The notes below the pieces were generated by a model. It was not told where the DNA came from, searched no databases, and was given only the letters and a program-made list of their open reading frames with translations. This document shows, piece by piece, positions 53,004 through 61,686 of a stretch of DNA of 64,000 bases. This DNA comes from Acidovorax sp. (GTDB lineage: Bacteria; Pseudomonadota; Gammaproteobacteria; Burkholderiales; Burkholderiaceae_C), in assembly GCA_030692685.1 (NCBI GenBank), contig JAUXZO010000209.1, forward strand, positions 1 through 64,000, given 5' to 3'. Each line of letters starts with the position of its first letter. The first letter of the stretch is position 1. The position numbers and the translations under genes are program-made.

Positions 53004-53231
53004 ATGCTGCAGTTCCTGCACGGGATCAAGATCGAACCCAGCAACTACCGGGCCCACGTGTTTGGCGGTAGGGAGGAGTTGGGCGAGTTCGGCGCCCCGC
53101 ACATCGCCGCTGCTATCCGTCAGTGTGCCGGACCTGTCCCCGTGAAATAAGGCTGGTATGAGAACGTCGAAGACGCTGAGGAACTTTTTGAACGGTTGGT
53201 GGTGCTGCATGGGTTGTTCAGTCGTAACTAG
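53004..53231 (+). pseudogene. Broken paralogue of the small gene at 17161
   Basis: From the ATG at 53004 the frame reads LHGIKIEPSNYRAHVFGG, then ELGEFGAPHIAAAIRQCAG, hits a stop at about 53147, and continues in frame with WYENVEDAEELFERLVVLHG to a second stop. The order is the same as in the intact small protein at 17161. A nonsense mutation is the only lesion visible. Confidence 0.65.
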
Positions 53232-53450
53232 CCCGTAGGAACTCCGCGGTGCGCGACAGCCCCGTCATGCGCGCTATCTCGCGCTCCGACAGCGTGTCCC
53301 TCACGTGCAGCCGTCGGATCCTGCCAATCATGTCCATGGTGATCACTCCTCCAACCCCGCTGCTTAAATAAACAGCAGGGTAGGTAAACACCTGGCTCAT
53401 TTTTACCTCGGCACTACCTGCAAAACTGGCTCAGTTTCCAGTCGGCGCAA
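53218..53450 (-). mobile_element. istA: IS21-family left end with istA fragment
   Basis: From about 53337 the minus strand reads MDMIGRIRRLHVRDTLSERE and IARMTGLSR, the start of IstA, the IS21 transposase; it breaks off after about 29 codons and reads into unrelated sequence to a stop at 53218. The 100 bases upstream contain two short direct repeats (TGAGCCAG), as is usual at IS21 ends. The hipA fragment starts just past this end, so the insertion probably interrupted that copy. Confidence 0.72.
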
Positions 53451-53456
53451 CATCAA

Positions 53457-53623
53457 AGGTGAATGCGGGGATCCGGGAGACGGTTCGCAAGGTATATAAG
53501 GCGTGGCCTGAAATGATCGCGGAGTCAACGCGGCTGGAAGAGCAGAAGGTGCGCCTGCTTCAGCACTTTGAGGCCACTACCGCCATCGAGTCACTGCGAA
53601 ATCGCGCCAGCAAGAAGGGTTGA
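53457..53623 (+). pseudogene. Second copy of the hipA 3' end
   Basis: About 55 codons (RETVRKVYKAWPEMIAEST, LEEQKVRLLQHFEATTAIES, LRNRASKKG) match the end of the intact hipA with few differences. The copy continues into the same downstream sequence, including the palindromic repeat units. The 5' part is missing at the IS21 end. Confidence 0.88.
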
Positions 53624-53739
53624 CAGTTGCCAGCGCGCGGCATTTATCCACCGCTCCAAAGCGGTGATCTGATCTTGCACTGCGCCCTCGCGGGAGCCTC
53701 ACGACTGGCATTCTTGGCCACCGCTGATTCTGCGGTGCT

Positions 53740-53910
53740 CTCAAACAGCTTGGCTTGTGGGCACAAAAATCGGGTAGCTTTAGCTACCGCTCAAAGAGCC
53801 TTGTACGTACAAGGGTCGAAGTAAGTTCCAACTACTATTCAAAAAGCGGCGCTCTAAAACAGATTGGCTTGTGTGCGTACAGATCAGCTAGCACTAGCCA
53901 CCGCTCAAAA
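53740..53910. repeat. Second set of the palindromic tandem repeats
   Basis: The units of the 48.05-48.33 kb array recur here (CTCAAACAGCTTGGCTTG, the 16-bp palindrome at 53799-53814, then CCAACTACT), followed by a degraded second unit. It lies at the same distance from the hipA end as the first array. Confidence 0.7.
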
Positions 53911-53991
53911 ACGTATGAATCGCCCCGGGATTGAACTGACCCCCAGAAAGTTGGACGGTTGCATTGCACCATGCCGGGGCGGGCGCGAGGT

Positions 53992-54073
53992 GTCACCGTT
54001 CGGCTATGTCAAGGCCAGAGCAGAGGAGGGCGGTGTCACCCTTGAACTATGCTTTGTCACCGTTCCACTATGG
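53992..54073. repeat. Iterons of the broken trfA-type replicon
   Basis: Three direct repeats of the form GTCACCGTTCGGCTATG occur at 53992-54008, 54035-54051 and 54056-54073. They stand just before the trfA relic. An inverted copy is found at 54809-54826 (GTCACCGTTCGACTATGG on the minus strand). They are unrelated to the iterons at 7.1-8.1 kb. Confidence 0.7.
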
Positions 54074-54128
54074 ACGGGCGGGGCCCCGGTACCGCCCACT
54101 CGCGCTCGCCTAAACCCCCAGCCCGCCC

Positions 54129-54825
54129 ATGAAACCTCGATCTAGTGCAACAGTGACAGACGGCAGCCAGCTTCAGTTGCCCATCTGGCCCCAGGATCTG
54201 CGCGGGTTGCCCAAAGCCTTTGCCAGGTCTGCTCTGTTCACGGCAGCCAACATGCGCAAGGGCAAGCGCAAGAACATGAAGCGGTGACTCATCGCCACGG
54301 TTTGGGGCATCAAGATCGAGCACACAGGGGAAGAGTTTAGGCAGGGGGATGAAGATTGTTTTCTTCAGATCCTGCACATTGCGCGAAACCAGGAGCTTGG
54401 AACGGACGTCCGTTTCAGTGCGCACTCCATGATCAGCGAGCTGGGCTGGACAAAGATACTTCGAGCTACAAGCGGCTGGTGGACTGTCTGGCACGCATGA
54501 AGGCGTCCTCCATCACTCTCACGGTTGCTGCAAAGCAAGGTGGGCAAGAGGGCTCTCGGGCTCGCTCATCCGGTCGTTCAGGTGGCGCGAAGATGGCGAT
54601 GGCCAGACGCCTATGCGCCAGTGGGAGATACTGCTGGAGCGCGAGATCATCAGTCTGTTCAACCCGCACAGCTACTCGCGCCTGGATTGGAAAATGCGCT
54701 TCAAACTCCCGACGCTGGAGAACCTTGTCGAGCACGGTTTCTTCGCCAGCGCAATGGTTGATCCGCGGACGGACCTAGCCCACGTTGAGCGCAATCGCCA
54801 GTACCTCTCCATAGTCGAACGGTGA
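54129..54825 (+). pseudogene. trfA: Degraded TrfA-family replication initiator
   Basis: The reading frames follow the TrfA plan: LPIWPQDLRGLPKAFARSAL, KGKRKNMKR, a stop codon at about 54286, then IKIEHTGEEFRQGDEDCF, LHIARNQELGTDVRFSAHSM, a frameshift before SSYKRLVDCLARMKASSITL, a second frameshift, and LFNPHSYSRLDWKMRFKLPT to the end. At least one stop and two frameshifts rule out function. TrfA proteins start replication of IncP-type broad-host-range plasmids from iterons. The iteron copies beside it are probably its origin. Confidence 0.82.
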
Positions 54826-55048
54826 CACTATGAGCGCAGAGGAACCCACCCACACAGCATCGTCTCCACGGTAGGTCAAACATCGGCTCGCGCACCATTC
54901 TCACCCACGGATGAAGGGGAATCCCGCTGTCGCCACGGTTTTGCGTTTAAGCACCTAAGCCGTTGATTTGAAAGTTCTCTCGACGGCTTCGCTGCCCTCC
55001 ATGGGTCTACTTTTATGCACTGCCCATGGGTCAGTGGTGCGGTCTATT

Positions 55049-55070
55049 TTTGTCCATATTTTTGGACAAA
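55049..55070. promoter_or_regulatory. Operator palindrome of the Xre gene
   Basis: TTTGTCCA and TGGACAAA form an 8-bp inverted repeat spaced by 6 bases, about 30 bases before the Xre gene. It is the probable binding site for that protein and should overlap its promoter. Confidence 0.7.
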
Positions 55071-55100
55071 ATGCGGCTTTTCGCAGAGAATTCTGAACAC

Positions 55101-55775
55101 ATGAACAATGCTTCGGCTGATTCCTCTGTCCTGCATCGCCAGCTTCTTCTGCAGTTGGGTGATCGCCTGCGCCGGTTGAGGAAGGCGCGCAAGATGACAA
55201 CTGTGGATATGGCCAATCGTGCGGGCATCTCGCGCACCACACTGTATGCCGTCGAAGCGGGTGATCCTGGACCGTCGATTGGCACGTATCTTCGCGTCAT
55301 GGGTGAACTGGGCGTGGCATCCGACCTCGCTTTTCTTGCGGGAGACTTGGTGCACGCGGCCCCGGCAGATTCGGCCGCTGCTCGCTCCCACCGGCCAGCT
55401 CCCCAGGTGCAGATAGTGGTCCGCACGGACAACAGGGGGCATCAGGCACAGGATCTGTTGAGTCTGGCACTTCACGAGGAGGCGGTCGAGCTGGTGCGCG
55501 CGAACCCGAAGCTGCTGGAGGAGGCCAAGCGCACCACAGAGCGGTGGATTGGTGTGGGCAACAAGCGGTCTCACGGCCTTTTTTTGGAGTGGCTGAAGAT
55601 CCTCCAAGAAGCGCAGTGGAGAAAGGTGCTGGGTCGCTCCCGGCATGCTCAGGAGTTGCGCCAGGCGTCACCACTACCCACGGTCTTACCTGATGAAGTT
55701 CGCGAACGCATCTTGCGCGATGTGTCGAATCTCAAGAAGGGCGTCGTAGTTGGTCACGGCGGTGCTACGCCATGA
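55101..55775 (+). CDS. Xre-type regulator, probable antitoxin of an AbiEii-type module
   Basis: The form starting at MNNASADSSVLHRQLL, 224 residues, is preferred; a 25-codon extension upstream lacks protein-like composition and would overlap the operator. Residues 15-75 are a helix-turn-helix (LRRLRKARKMTTVDMANRAG, then ISRTTLYAVEAGDPGPSIG). The C-terminal part has a helical domain with NKRSHGLFLEWLKILQEAQW, which I have seen in Xre proteins next to AbiEii-like nucleotidyltransferase genes. The stop overlaps an ATG (ATGA) whose frame begins MNREELEHLI, the start of such a toxin. The toxin is truncated. Confidence 0.8.
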   Translation: MNNASADSSVLHRQLLLQLGDRLRRLRKARKMTTVDMANRAGISRTTLYAVEAGDPGPSIGTYLRVMGELGVASDLAFLAGDLVHAAPADSAAARSHRPAPQVQIVVRTDNRGHQAQDLLSLALHEEAVELVRANPKLLEEAKRTTERWIGVGNKRSHGLFLEWLKILQEAQWRKVLGRSRHAQELRQASPLPTVLPDEVRERILRDVSNLKKGVVVGHGGATP

Positions 55776-55805
55776 ATCGCGAGGAGTTGGAGCATCTGAT
55801 CCATT
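55772..55805 (+). pseudogene. Truncated start of an AbiEii-like nucleotidyltransferase toxin
   Basis: The ATG overlaps the stop of the Xre gene (ATGA). The first codons read MNREELEHLI, as in AbiEii-type toxins, then the frame leaves the family and the sequence belongs to another gene fragment on the minus strand. Deletion has removed the toxin. Confidence 0.55.
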
Positions 55806-55975
55806 CCTCCACTTCGCGGCCCTTGCGGTGCGTGGCTTCTTCTTGGAATGTGTCGTACAGCACGCTGGCCGGTGCATGTTGTTCGATGCCCATGGCATCC
55901 TTTTCCTTCTCGGCGCGATCCTAGGCAGACTGAGCGAAGGCCACCCTTTCCACGGGTGCGAAGGCGTTGCGATGG
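55798..55975 (-). pseudogene. C-terminal gene fragment of unknown family
   Basis: On the minus strand a protein-like frame reads HRNAFAPVERVAFAQSA, a stop (TAG, probably from CAG), then DRAEKEKDAMGIEQHAPASV and LYDTFQEEATHRKGREVEEW. The 3' end meets the start of the AbiEii relic. It is not recognised and cannot be expressed in this form. Confidence 0.5.
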
Positions 55976-56100
55976 CCGCAAGTATGCGAGTCCAAGAATC
56001 GCAACGCTCGCTGCGAAAATAACCACTAGTCATCTGATTGCGGTCCAAATCGCATTGATTGCTTAGTTTTTGACTTGAGCCCCACTGCAAAGAGTAAAAA

Positions 56101-56116
56101 CGCAACGTGCGTTGCG
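56101..56116. promoter_or_regulatory. Operator palindrome of the second hipBA
   Basis: CGCAACG and CGTTGCG form an inverted repeat with a 2-base centre about 70 bases before the antitoxin gene. Related half-sites (TTGCGATT) occur on both sides, including one just upstream of the ribosome binding site. Confidence 0.6.
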
Positions 56117-56182
56117 ATTGACTTGTGATTGTATCGAAAATCACTAGAATCTAAGTGATCATTGCGATTCAGGAGTGCGACC

Positions 56183-56482
56183 ATGCGGATACCAGTAACG
56201 TCGGTTGAAACGGTGGGTGCGGCCATCCGCGCTATCCGCAAGGTCAGCGGCATCCGCCAAGACGATGTTCCAAGCGTAAGCCACATGTTCCTGCGCGATC
56301 TGGAGAAGGGCAAAGAGACCGTGCAGTTCGGGCTCGTGCTCAAGGTGCTAGATGAACTAGGCATCCGCATGGTGCTGGAGGTGCAGGAATCGCATGGACA
56401 CGCGGTTGCGATGGCTATGGATCACCTATTACCCAAGGACCGTATGGTGCGCACCCGGACCAGCAAGAAGGACGGCGAATGA
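56183..56482 (+). CDS. hipB: HipB-like antitoxin (Xre-type), second module
   Basis: The ATG at 56183 follows a CAGGAG site; the longer frame from 56162 lacks one. The 99-residue protein has a helix-turn-helix with VETVGAAIRAIRKVSGIRQD and HMFLRDLEKGKETVQFGLVL, typical of HipB of HipBA modules. It is translationally coupled to hipA by a 4-base overlap. Short palindromes with the CGCAACG core upstream are probable operators. Confidence 0.85.
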   Translation: MRIPVTSVETVGAAIRAIRKVSGIRQDDVPSVSHMFLRDLEKGKETVQFGLVLKVLDELGIRMVLEVQESHGHAVAMAMDHLLPKDRMVRTRTSKKDGE

Positions 56483-57810
56483 CCGTCCGCACGCTCCAAG
56501 TCCTCATCAACGGTGCTCTGGTGGGCACGCTGCGTGATGCGGACAACATCTGGTCGTTCCAGTACGCCAGCACTTGGCTGGAAAGCCCCAGCGCCTTTTC
56601 GCTGGCCCCCTCCATCCCTTTGGTCAGCGACTGGCAGGTGGACGGCGCATCGGTGCGGCCCGTGCAGTGGTTCTTTGACAACCTGCTGCCCGAGGAACTG
56701 ATGCGCCAGGTACTGGCAAAAGAGGTGGAAGTCGAGTCCACGGATGCTTTTGGCATGCTGGAGCGCATGGGCATGGAGTCCGCTGGGGCTCTGGTGCTGC
56801 AGGCCGAGGGCGCAGCGCAAGCCGAAAAGGGCACGCTGCCGCTTTCCTGGAACGACCTGTCACAGCGCATCCGCAACCTGCCCAGGGCATCACTGAACAA
56901 GGACGCTCCCAAGCGCATGTCTCTGGCCGGGGCACAGCACAAGATGGTGGTCCTCTTCGACCCAGAGCGCAAGGAGCTGAGCGAGCCCCTGAAAGGCACG
57001 CCGTCCACCCACATCCTCAAGCCGAACTCCACGGCCGAGGGCTACCCCAACTCAGTGATCAATGAGACGTTCACCATGTTGCTGGCCGCGCGCTTGGGGC
57101 TCAACGTGCCTGAGGTCTGGAACTTGTACCTGCCAGAGGCTGCGTACATCATCACGCGCTTCGACCGCGCACCAGGGCCAACCGAGCCGATCCGCCTGCA
57201 TGCGCTGGACGGCATCCAGGTGCTCAACGAGCCCGCCCACAACAAATACACCAGCGCGACCCTTCCAAAGCTCAAAGACCTCATCGGCCAGTGCCGCAAC
57301 AAGGCGCTGGCGCGCATGGAGGTGTACCGCTGGATCGTCTTCAACACGATGGTGGGGAACTCGGACGCGCACCTGAAGAACATCTCGTTCCTGGTGGACC
57401 ATGACGGCAAGCGCGTGGCGCCTTTCTACGACCTTCTGTGCACCGCGGTCTACCACACGCGGGTGTACAGCGACGACGCTGTGGTTTGGCCCCACGAAAA
57501 GCTGGCATCCCCCATTGCAGGCGCGAACTTCTTCTCGGACGTGACCTACGAAAAGCTGATCGATACCGGCATGGAACTGGGGCTCCCCAAGTCCACCGCT
57601 GCGCGCGAGGTTGCAAAGATCGTAGGCAAGCTGAGCGAGGCCGCAGAAGATATCGCCAACAAGCTGGAAGCCACCATGCGCGATGCTGACGGCCCGCACG
57701 GAAGCCCGACCCCTGAGACCATGGGCGCGGAATCCCGTCTGCTGCGCTCTATCCGCATGATCGTGATCGCGGACATGCTTGCGCGTGTGCGCTTGCCAGC
57801 CCACCCGTGA
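56479..57810 (+). CDS. hipA: HipA-family kinase toxin, second module
   Basis: A 443-residue HipA protein, only distantly similar to the one at 46.6 kb. Motifs are intact: SLAGAQHKMVVLF, the ITRFDRAPG strand, EPAHNKY, the catalytic loop GNSDAHLKNISF and PFYDLLCTAVY. It would phosphorylate a host translation target and stop growth when HipB is lost. Its start overlaps the hipB stop (ATGA). A broken gene follows after 10 bases, with a good ribosome binding site. Confidence 0.9.
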   Translation: MTVRTLQVLINGALVGTLRDADNIWSFQYASTWLESPSAFSLAPSIPLVSDWQVDGASVRPVQWFFDNLLPEELMRQVLAKEVEVESTDAFGMLERMGMESAGALVLQAEGAAQAEKGTLPLSWNDLSQRIRNLPRASLNKDAPKRMSLAGAQHKMVVLFDPERKELSEPLKGTPSTHILKPNSTAEGYPNSVINETFTMLLAARLGLNVPEVWNLYLPEAAYIITRFDRAPGPTEPIRLHALDGIQVLNEPAHNKYTSATLPKLKDLIGQCRNKALARMEVYRWIVFNTMVGNSDAHLKNISFLVDHDGKRVAPFYDLLCTAVYHTRVYSDDAVVWPHEKLASPIAGANFFSDVTYEKLIDTGMELGLPKSTAAREVAKIVGKLSEAAEDIANKLEATMRDADGPHGSPTPETMGAESRLLRSIRMIVIADMLARVRLPAHP

Positions 57811-57820
57811 AGGAGCCTCG

Positions 57821-58754
57821 ATGACCAAAGCTATCAGCGTCAGCGCAGCCGTGCCGAAACCGAGCCGTCGCAACCCCTTCAAGGCAGGGGGACAGCCCGC
57901 CCGACAGTTCGATCAAATGCTCAAGCTCTACGCTGAGGGCCACCGCGACCTTCTGCGCTTGGGACCGGCACGGTGCATGGGCAACAACATGGCCGTGGCC
58001 TTCTGGAGGATCTACGGCAGCAAGTGTGGTACTTGCGCGTTGGATCGACGCAGCCTCAGGTGTTGATGTCCCGCGTCGCGCCGACACAGAAATCCGTGGA
58101 GGATTTCAAAGCCATCTTCGTGAGTTCCTACGGGGACAAGAGCAGAGGCCGTGCGTTTTTCAATGGGAACCCTGATCACCCCGCATGGGGCTCTTCGCAG
58201 TCTCTGCAGCCGACTACCTCGACCATGACGGGGTGTTCGTGCACGATGACATGGGCGTTTCGGTCGAAAAACTCGCAGGGGGCTCCATCAGTCCGCTGTT
58301 GGGGGGTTGGTTCGAAGCCTGGTGTAGTCGCTACCCCAAGTCGGCGCTGTGGACAGCACGGGGGGTGGTAGATCCAAACGGACGGCTGTCCCTCGACGCG
58401 ATCCTGTCCATTGCCCTGCCAGAGGACTACCAGCCAGTGCGGGCGCGAGAGACCACCCTTCGGCCCCACGATGACCCGGACAACACCCCGGAGTACGGGC
58501 ACTGGTTTGACCTGTCGCCTCTACCGGATGCCGACGCTGATGACGATGGCGCAGGGCGACCTGGAGTCTTTCGCGGCCATGGTGTGCTGGATGAGTTGAT
58601 CAAGGGCCCCATATCGAGGGTGCGCGGTGGCTCCGGGTGGTCCAGCACATCCTGGGATGCGATCAGCCCCTCCAAGGCCGTCGCCAAGCTCCAGCGGGAG
58701 AACCCTCGCCTGGTGGCTGCAGTGGATCTGCCAGAGGCTCCCCCAATCGCCTGA
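57821..58754 (+). pseudogene. Broken gene downstream of the second hipBA
   Basis: The ATG at 57821 has an AAGGAG site and reads MTKAISVSAAVPKPSRRNPF, RQFDQMLKLYAEGHRDLLRL and MGNNMAVAFWRIYG before the frame is lost. A second frame from 58185 reads MGLFAVSAADYLDHDGVFVH and runs for 189 codons (GRLSLDAILSIALPEDYQPV). The two belong either to one frameshifted gene or to two gene parts. No family recognised. Its position would make it the third gene of the hipBA operon. Confidence 0.45.
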
Positions 58755-58893
58755 AGGTTACGAGCGCTGGTATGTCATGCAGGATGACGAGTCATAGCCC
58801 ACGAGGATTGAGGGACAACTGTCAGTCCTACGCTATGCTGGTGAGATTGATAGTTACTTTTATGGTCGGGTGAATTAACATTTAATAATAGCG

Positions 58894-59694
58894 ATGAAAA
58901 TAAAAATACTCGACAGAGAATATGACGACGTGCAGGGTAGGGACGAGGTTGTTGCCGCATTCGAGACCCAGCAAGGGCCAGTACAGATTATTTTATCCTC
59001 GACGAATTATTTTTTGCTGTGCGGTCGGAGCTTGAGCGGTCGCTATCACCTAAGAAAAACATACTACCAAAATGGTTCGTATTCTCGGGATAATCTTGCA
59101 CCTGCGGAGGCAAAGTCAATTCTGTTGCGTCATTTGGGCAATGATTCTTCGTTCAACGACAGCAACGATTTGACTTTTGATCGGATCGAAACCGAGATAA
59201 ATGCCCAGCTCCGTGATGAAGTAGAGCTTGAAAACCCGGTCACTCCCGTATCAAAGTTTGAGGGTACTCCCGCTGCCTCCATCGAGCCTGTAGACGACAA
59301 GGTGGCTGGATACGACAAAGGCACATGGATTATTGCAGCCGTGCTTTTGGTAGTCGGGGTGATAGTCGTTGCGAAAGTTATGGACCCGGCTGGCAAAAAA
59401 GAAAAGGCTGAGGCTCAACTGGCGCGCGACATAAACGAATTTGAGAAAGAAGAAGCGCGACGGGAACGAATGGAGGAGGGTCTCAAAGCCCGTGACAGCT
59501 TCGATGAAGCGATGCGAACCGAGGCAGGTCAACGTCGTGCCAGGCTGGAGAAGGCCTCCAAGACCGTGAGAACCACCAACACGAATGGGGTTCGGCTGGA
59601 CCAGTACATCCTCCAAAAGGGTGGGATCATTTCATGCACGACCACCCTGTCAGGGAATTCCCCCGCTATGTTCAATTGCGATGGCGATGTGTAA
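58894..59694 (+). CDS. Membrane protein with coiled coil, 266 residues
   Basis: A beta-rich N-terminal domain of about 110 residues (MKIKILDREYDDVQGRDE, NYFLLCGRSLSGRYHLRKTY) is followed by a membrane helix at about 148-168 (WIIAAVLLVVGVIVVAKVMD), a charged coiled coil (EKAEAQLARDINEFEKEEAR) and a short C-terminal domain with two cysteines. It is lower in GC than neighbours. No strong ribosome binding site. Function unknown. Confidence 0.7.
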   Translation: MKIKILDREYDDVQGRDEVVAAFETQQGPVQIILSSTNYFLLCGRSLSGRYHLRKTYYQNGSYSRDNLAPAEAKSILLRHLGNDSSFNDSNDLTFDRIETEINAQLRDEVELENPVTPVSKFEGTPAASIEPVDDKVAGYDKGTWIIAAVLLVVGVIVVAKVMDPAGKKEKAEAQLARDINEFEKEEARRERMEEGLKARDSFDEAMRTEAGQRRARLEKASKTVRTTNTNGVRLDQYILQKGGIISCTTTLSGNSPAMFNCDGDV

Positions 59695-59921
59695 GGTCAC
59701 TACCTGCAGTGCTTTCATGGTGCCGTAGCCTCTACGCAATGCGCCAATAGCCGGAGCATACGAACTGGTTCATCGTTCCAGGCTAGTCAGCTCACCCTCC
59801 ACAGGCCCCGCTGCTGCAGAAAGTCGGTCCATGAAACTGACTATTTCTGGCTGCATGCGGCGTTGCATGCTATTTCAGCTCATAGAGCCATGTATCAGGC
59901 CATAAGCCGACCGCTGTCGGT

Positions 59922-60335
59922 TTAAGCAGCTGCAAGATCACTTCCGCAGTGCTTGCACTTAACTGCTGCCTTCAGAATGGTTTCCGCGCAGAAAGGGCAA
60001 GTCTTTGACTCGCCAGCGGGTTTACTGCCTGCGGTTGCCGCCACCAGTTCTTTGTGGCGACGCTCCTCGGTTTCACGTTTCCCGGTCTCAGCCGTGCTGA
60101 GTCGGCTGTTGTGCTTCTCGACTGCGCCGTAGCCAATCACGAACTGAGCCATGTAGATGCAAAGCAGCAGTAGAGCCCCAAAGCCACCACCGAGCTTCGC
60201 CATAGCGGCAACCGCAATCGCTGCAAATGCACCGACGATGAAAGGGATCACCATACCTGGCCGGGAATAAAGCAGTCCGAGCGGGCCGAAGACCAGCGTG
60301 AGGAAAAACTGCATGCCCTGCGACTTTCTGTTCAT
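59922..60335 (-). CDS. Membrane protein with C-terminal zinc ribbon
   Basis: The probable start, MNRKSQGMQFFLTLVFGPLG, is preceded by a GGGGCAGAGG site. Two or three hydrophobic helices (LTLVFGPLGLLYSR, FIVGAFAAIAVAAMAK, GALLLLCIYMAQFVIGYG) are followed by a charged helix and a zinc ribbon with CPFC and CKHC. This 137-residue type of protein occurs widely as a small host gene. The role is not known. Confidence 0.75.
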   Translation of the reverse strand: MNRKSQGMQFFLTLVFGPLGLLYSRPGMVIPFIVGAFAAIAVAAMAKLGGGFGALLLLCIYMAQFVIGYGAVEKHNSRLSTAETGKRETEERRHKELVAATAGSKPAGESKTCPFCAETILKAAVKCKHCGSDLAAA

Positions 60336-60430
60336 GTGCCTCTGCCCCATCAATTGTTTGACAGCCCACCGTGCATTGATGAGCGATGATGCCTTTTGTA
60401 ACATCATAGATCACGCTACTGGAGATTTGC

Positions 60431-61522
60431 ATGAGACTGAGTGGTATCGCAATGGGCGGGGGGAGGGGACTGAGCAACCCGCTACGCCGGATGAGTTGTT
60501 TGCTTTTGCTCTTCTTTTGGGGAGCGTGTGGAGCGGCCCAGCTAAAGGACCTCAGCGATGGTGTGAACGGCAGATTCGAATACGAGTCCATCACTCCACC
60601 CAACCGTCATCTTTATGCACGCCAGTTGCTTGGCGGAACTACCGTCGCAACGATCTCAGCTGAGTTGCTAATGCCTATAGGAGTTGCCAAAGACGCCAAA
60701 GTGCCAGCGGTAGTGCTCAGCCATGGCAGCGGTGGGGTGGAAAGCAACCTCCGCGATGTATGGGCCAAGGAGTTGAATTCCGCTGGCTATGCCGTGTTCA
60801 TCGCCGACAGCTACAAACCTCGGGGCGTGGTGGAGACAAACTCCAACCAAGAACTCGTGCCATACCCCGCCCATGTGGCCGACACCATGAATGCGCTGCG
60901 CATGCTGGTGACCCATCCTCAGATTGATGCGGCGCGCATCTTCAATATCGGCTTCTCACGAGGCGGCAGCGCAGCTTTTGATACGGCTTGGCCCACATGG
61001 TCAGACCCAGTCAATACCAGCACGGTGAAGTTCGCGGGGCATGTGGTGTTTTATCCCGGCAACTGCAACATTCGATACCGTACTGATGACCGCGAAAAGG
61101 CGACCGCGCCCATCTTGGTGCTGATGGCCGACCGCGAGTTGGAAGAAGCCCAGGACGTGGCGGTGTGCCGCCGCTGGTATGACGAACTGATCGCCAAGGG
61201 CAACAATATTCGCTACAAGGAGTTCAAGGGCGCACGCCATGCCTTCGACACGCTGAACTTCACATACCGCGTCAACCCGCGCACCACCAGCGCCAAGAAC
61301 TGCGACATGGAGTTGTACATGACCATGAAGGCTGGTAGCGGCCTGGGCAACAACGTGTACGACTTCAAGAAAAAGCGGCCCATGACGACTGGGGCGGAGT
61401 TCGGACTGGCTGTCAATGAATGCCAGGCGCTGGTGCCTGGATCGCGCGGTGGTGGCGAAGCGAAAGCGATTCAGGCCCAAGCGGTGCAAGACACAATGCA
61501 GTTTCTTGAAGCGCTTCGGTGA
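60431..61522 (+). CDS. Secreted dienelactone hydrolase-like alpha/beta hydrolase
   Basis: A 363-residue protein with a GGAG site before its ATG. A signal peptide is near residues 17-36 (LRRMSCLLLLFFWGACGAA). The alpha/beta hydrolase core has AVVLSHGSGG (oxyanion region), the nucleophile elbow GFSRGG, PILVLMADRELEEAQD with the acid and KGARHAFD with the catalytic His. It belongs to the dienelactone hydrolase superfamily, cutting esters or lactones. Export suggests a periplasmic role. It is unrelated to the neighbouring toxin genes, so it may be a cargo gene. Confidence 0.85.
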   Translation: MRLSGIAMGGGRGLSNPLRRMSCLLLLFFWGACGAAQLKDLSDGVNGRFEYESITPPNRHLYARQLLGGTTVATISAELLMPIGVAKDAKVPAVVLSHGSGGVESNLRDVWAKELNSAGYAVFIADSYKPRGVVETNSNQELVPYPAHVADTMNALRMLVTHPQIDAARIFNIGFSRGGSAAFDTAWPTWSDPVNTSTVKFAGHVVFYPGNCNIRYRTDDREKATAPILVLMADRELEEAQDVAVCRRWYDELIAKGNNIRYKEFKGARHAFDTLNFTYRVNPRTTSAKNCDMELYMTMKAGSGLGNNVYDFKKKRPMTTGAEFGLAVNECQALVPGSRGGGEAKAIQAQAVQDTMQFLEALR

Positions 61523-61686
61523 CTGGGGTGTGGTTGAACTCTGATCATTGTGTTGTGCAGGGCCGTCTCACATAGTGCCCGTGATCAGCTTTTGTGCGCT
61601 GGCAGATCTAGTGGCAAGGCGACTTGGTGAACCAAACTGGTGCTTCGCGCTCAAATGAGACACAATGAATGCTCAAAGGATAAGCC

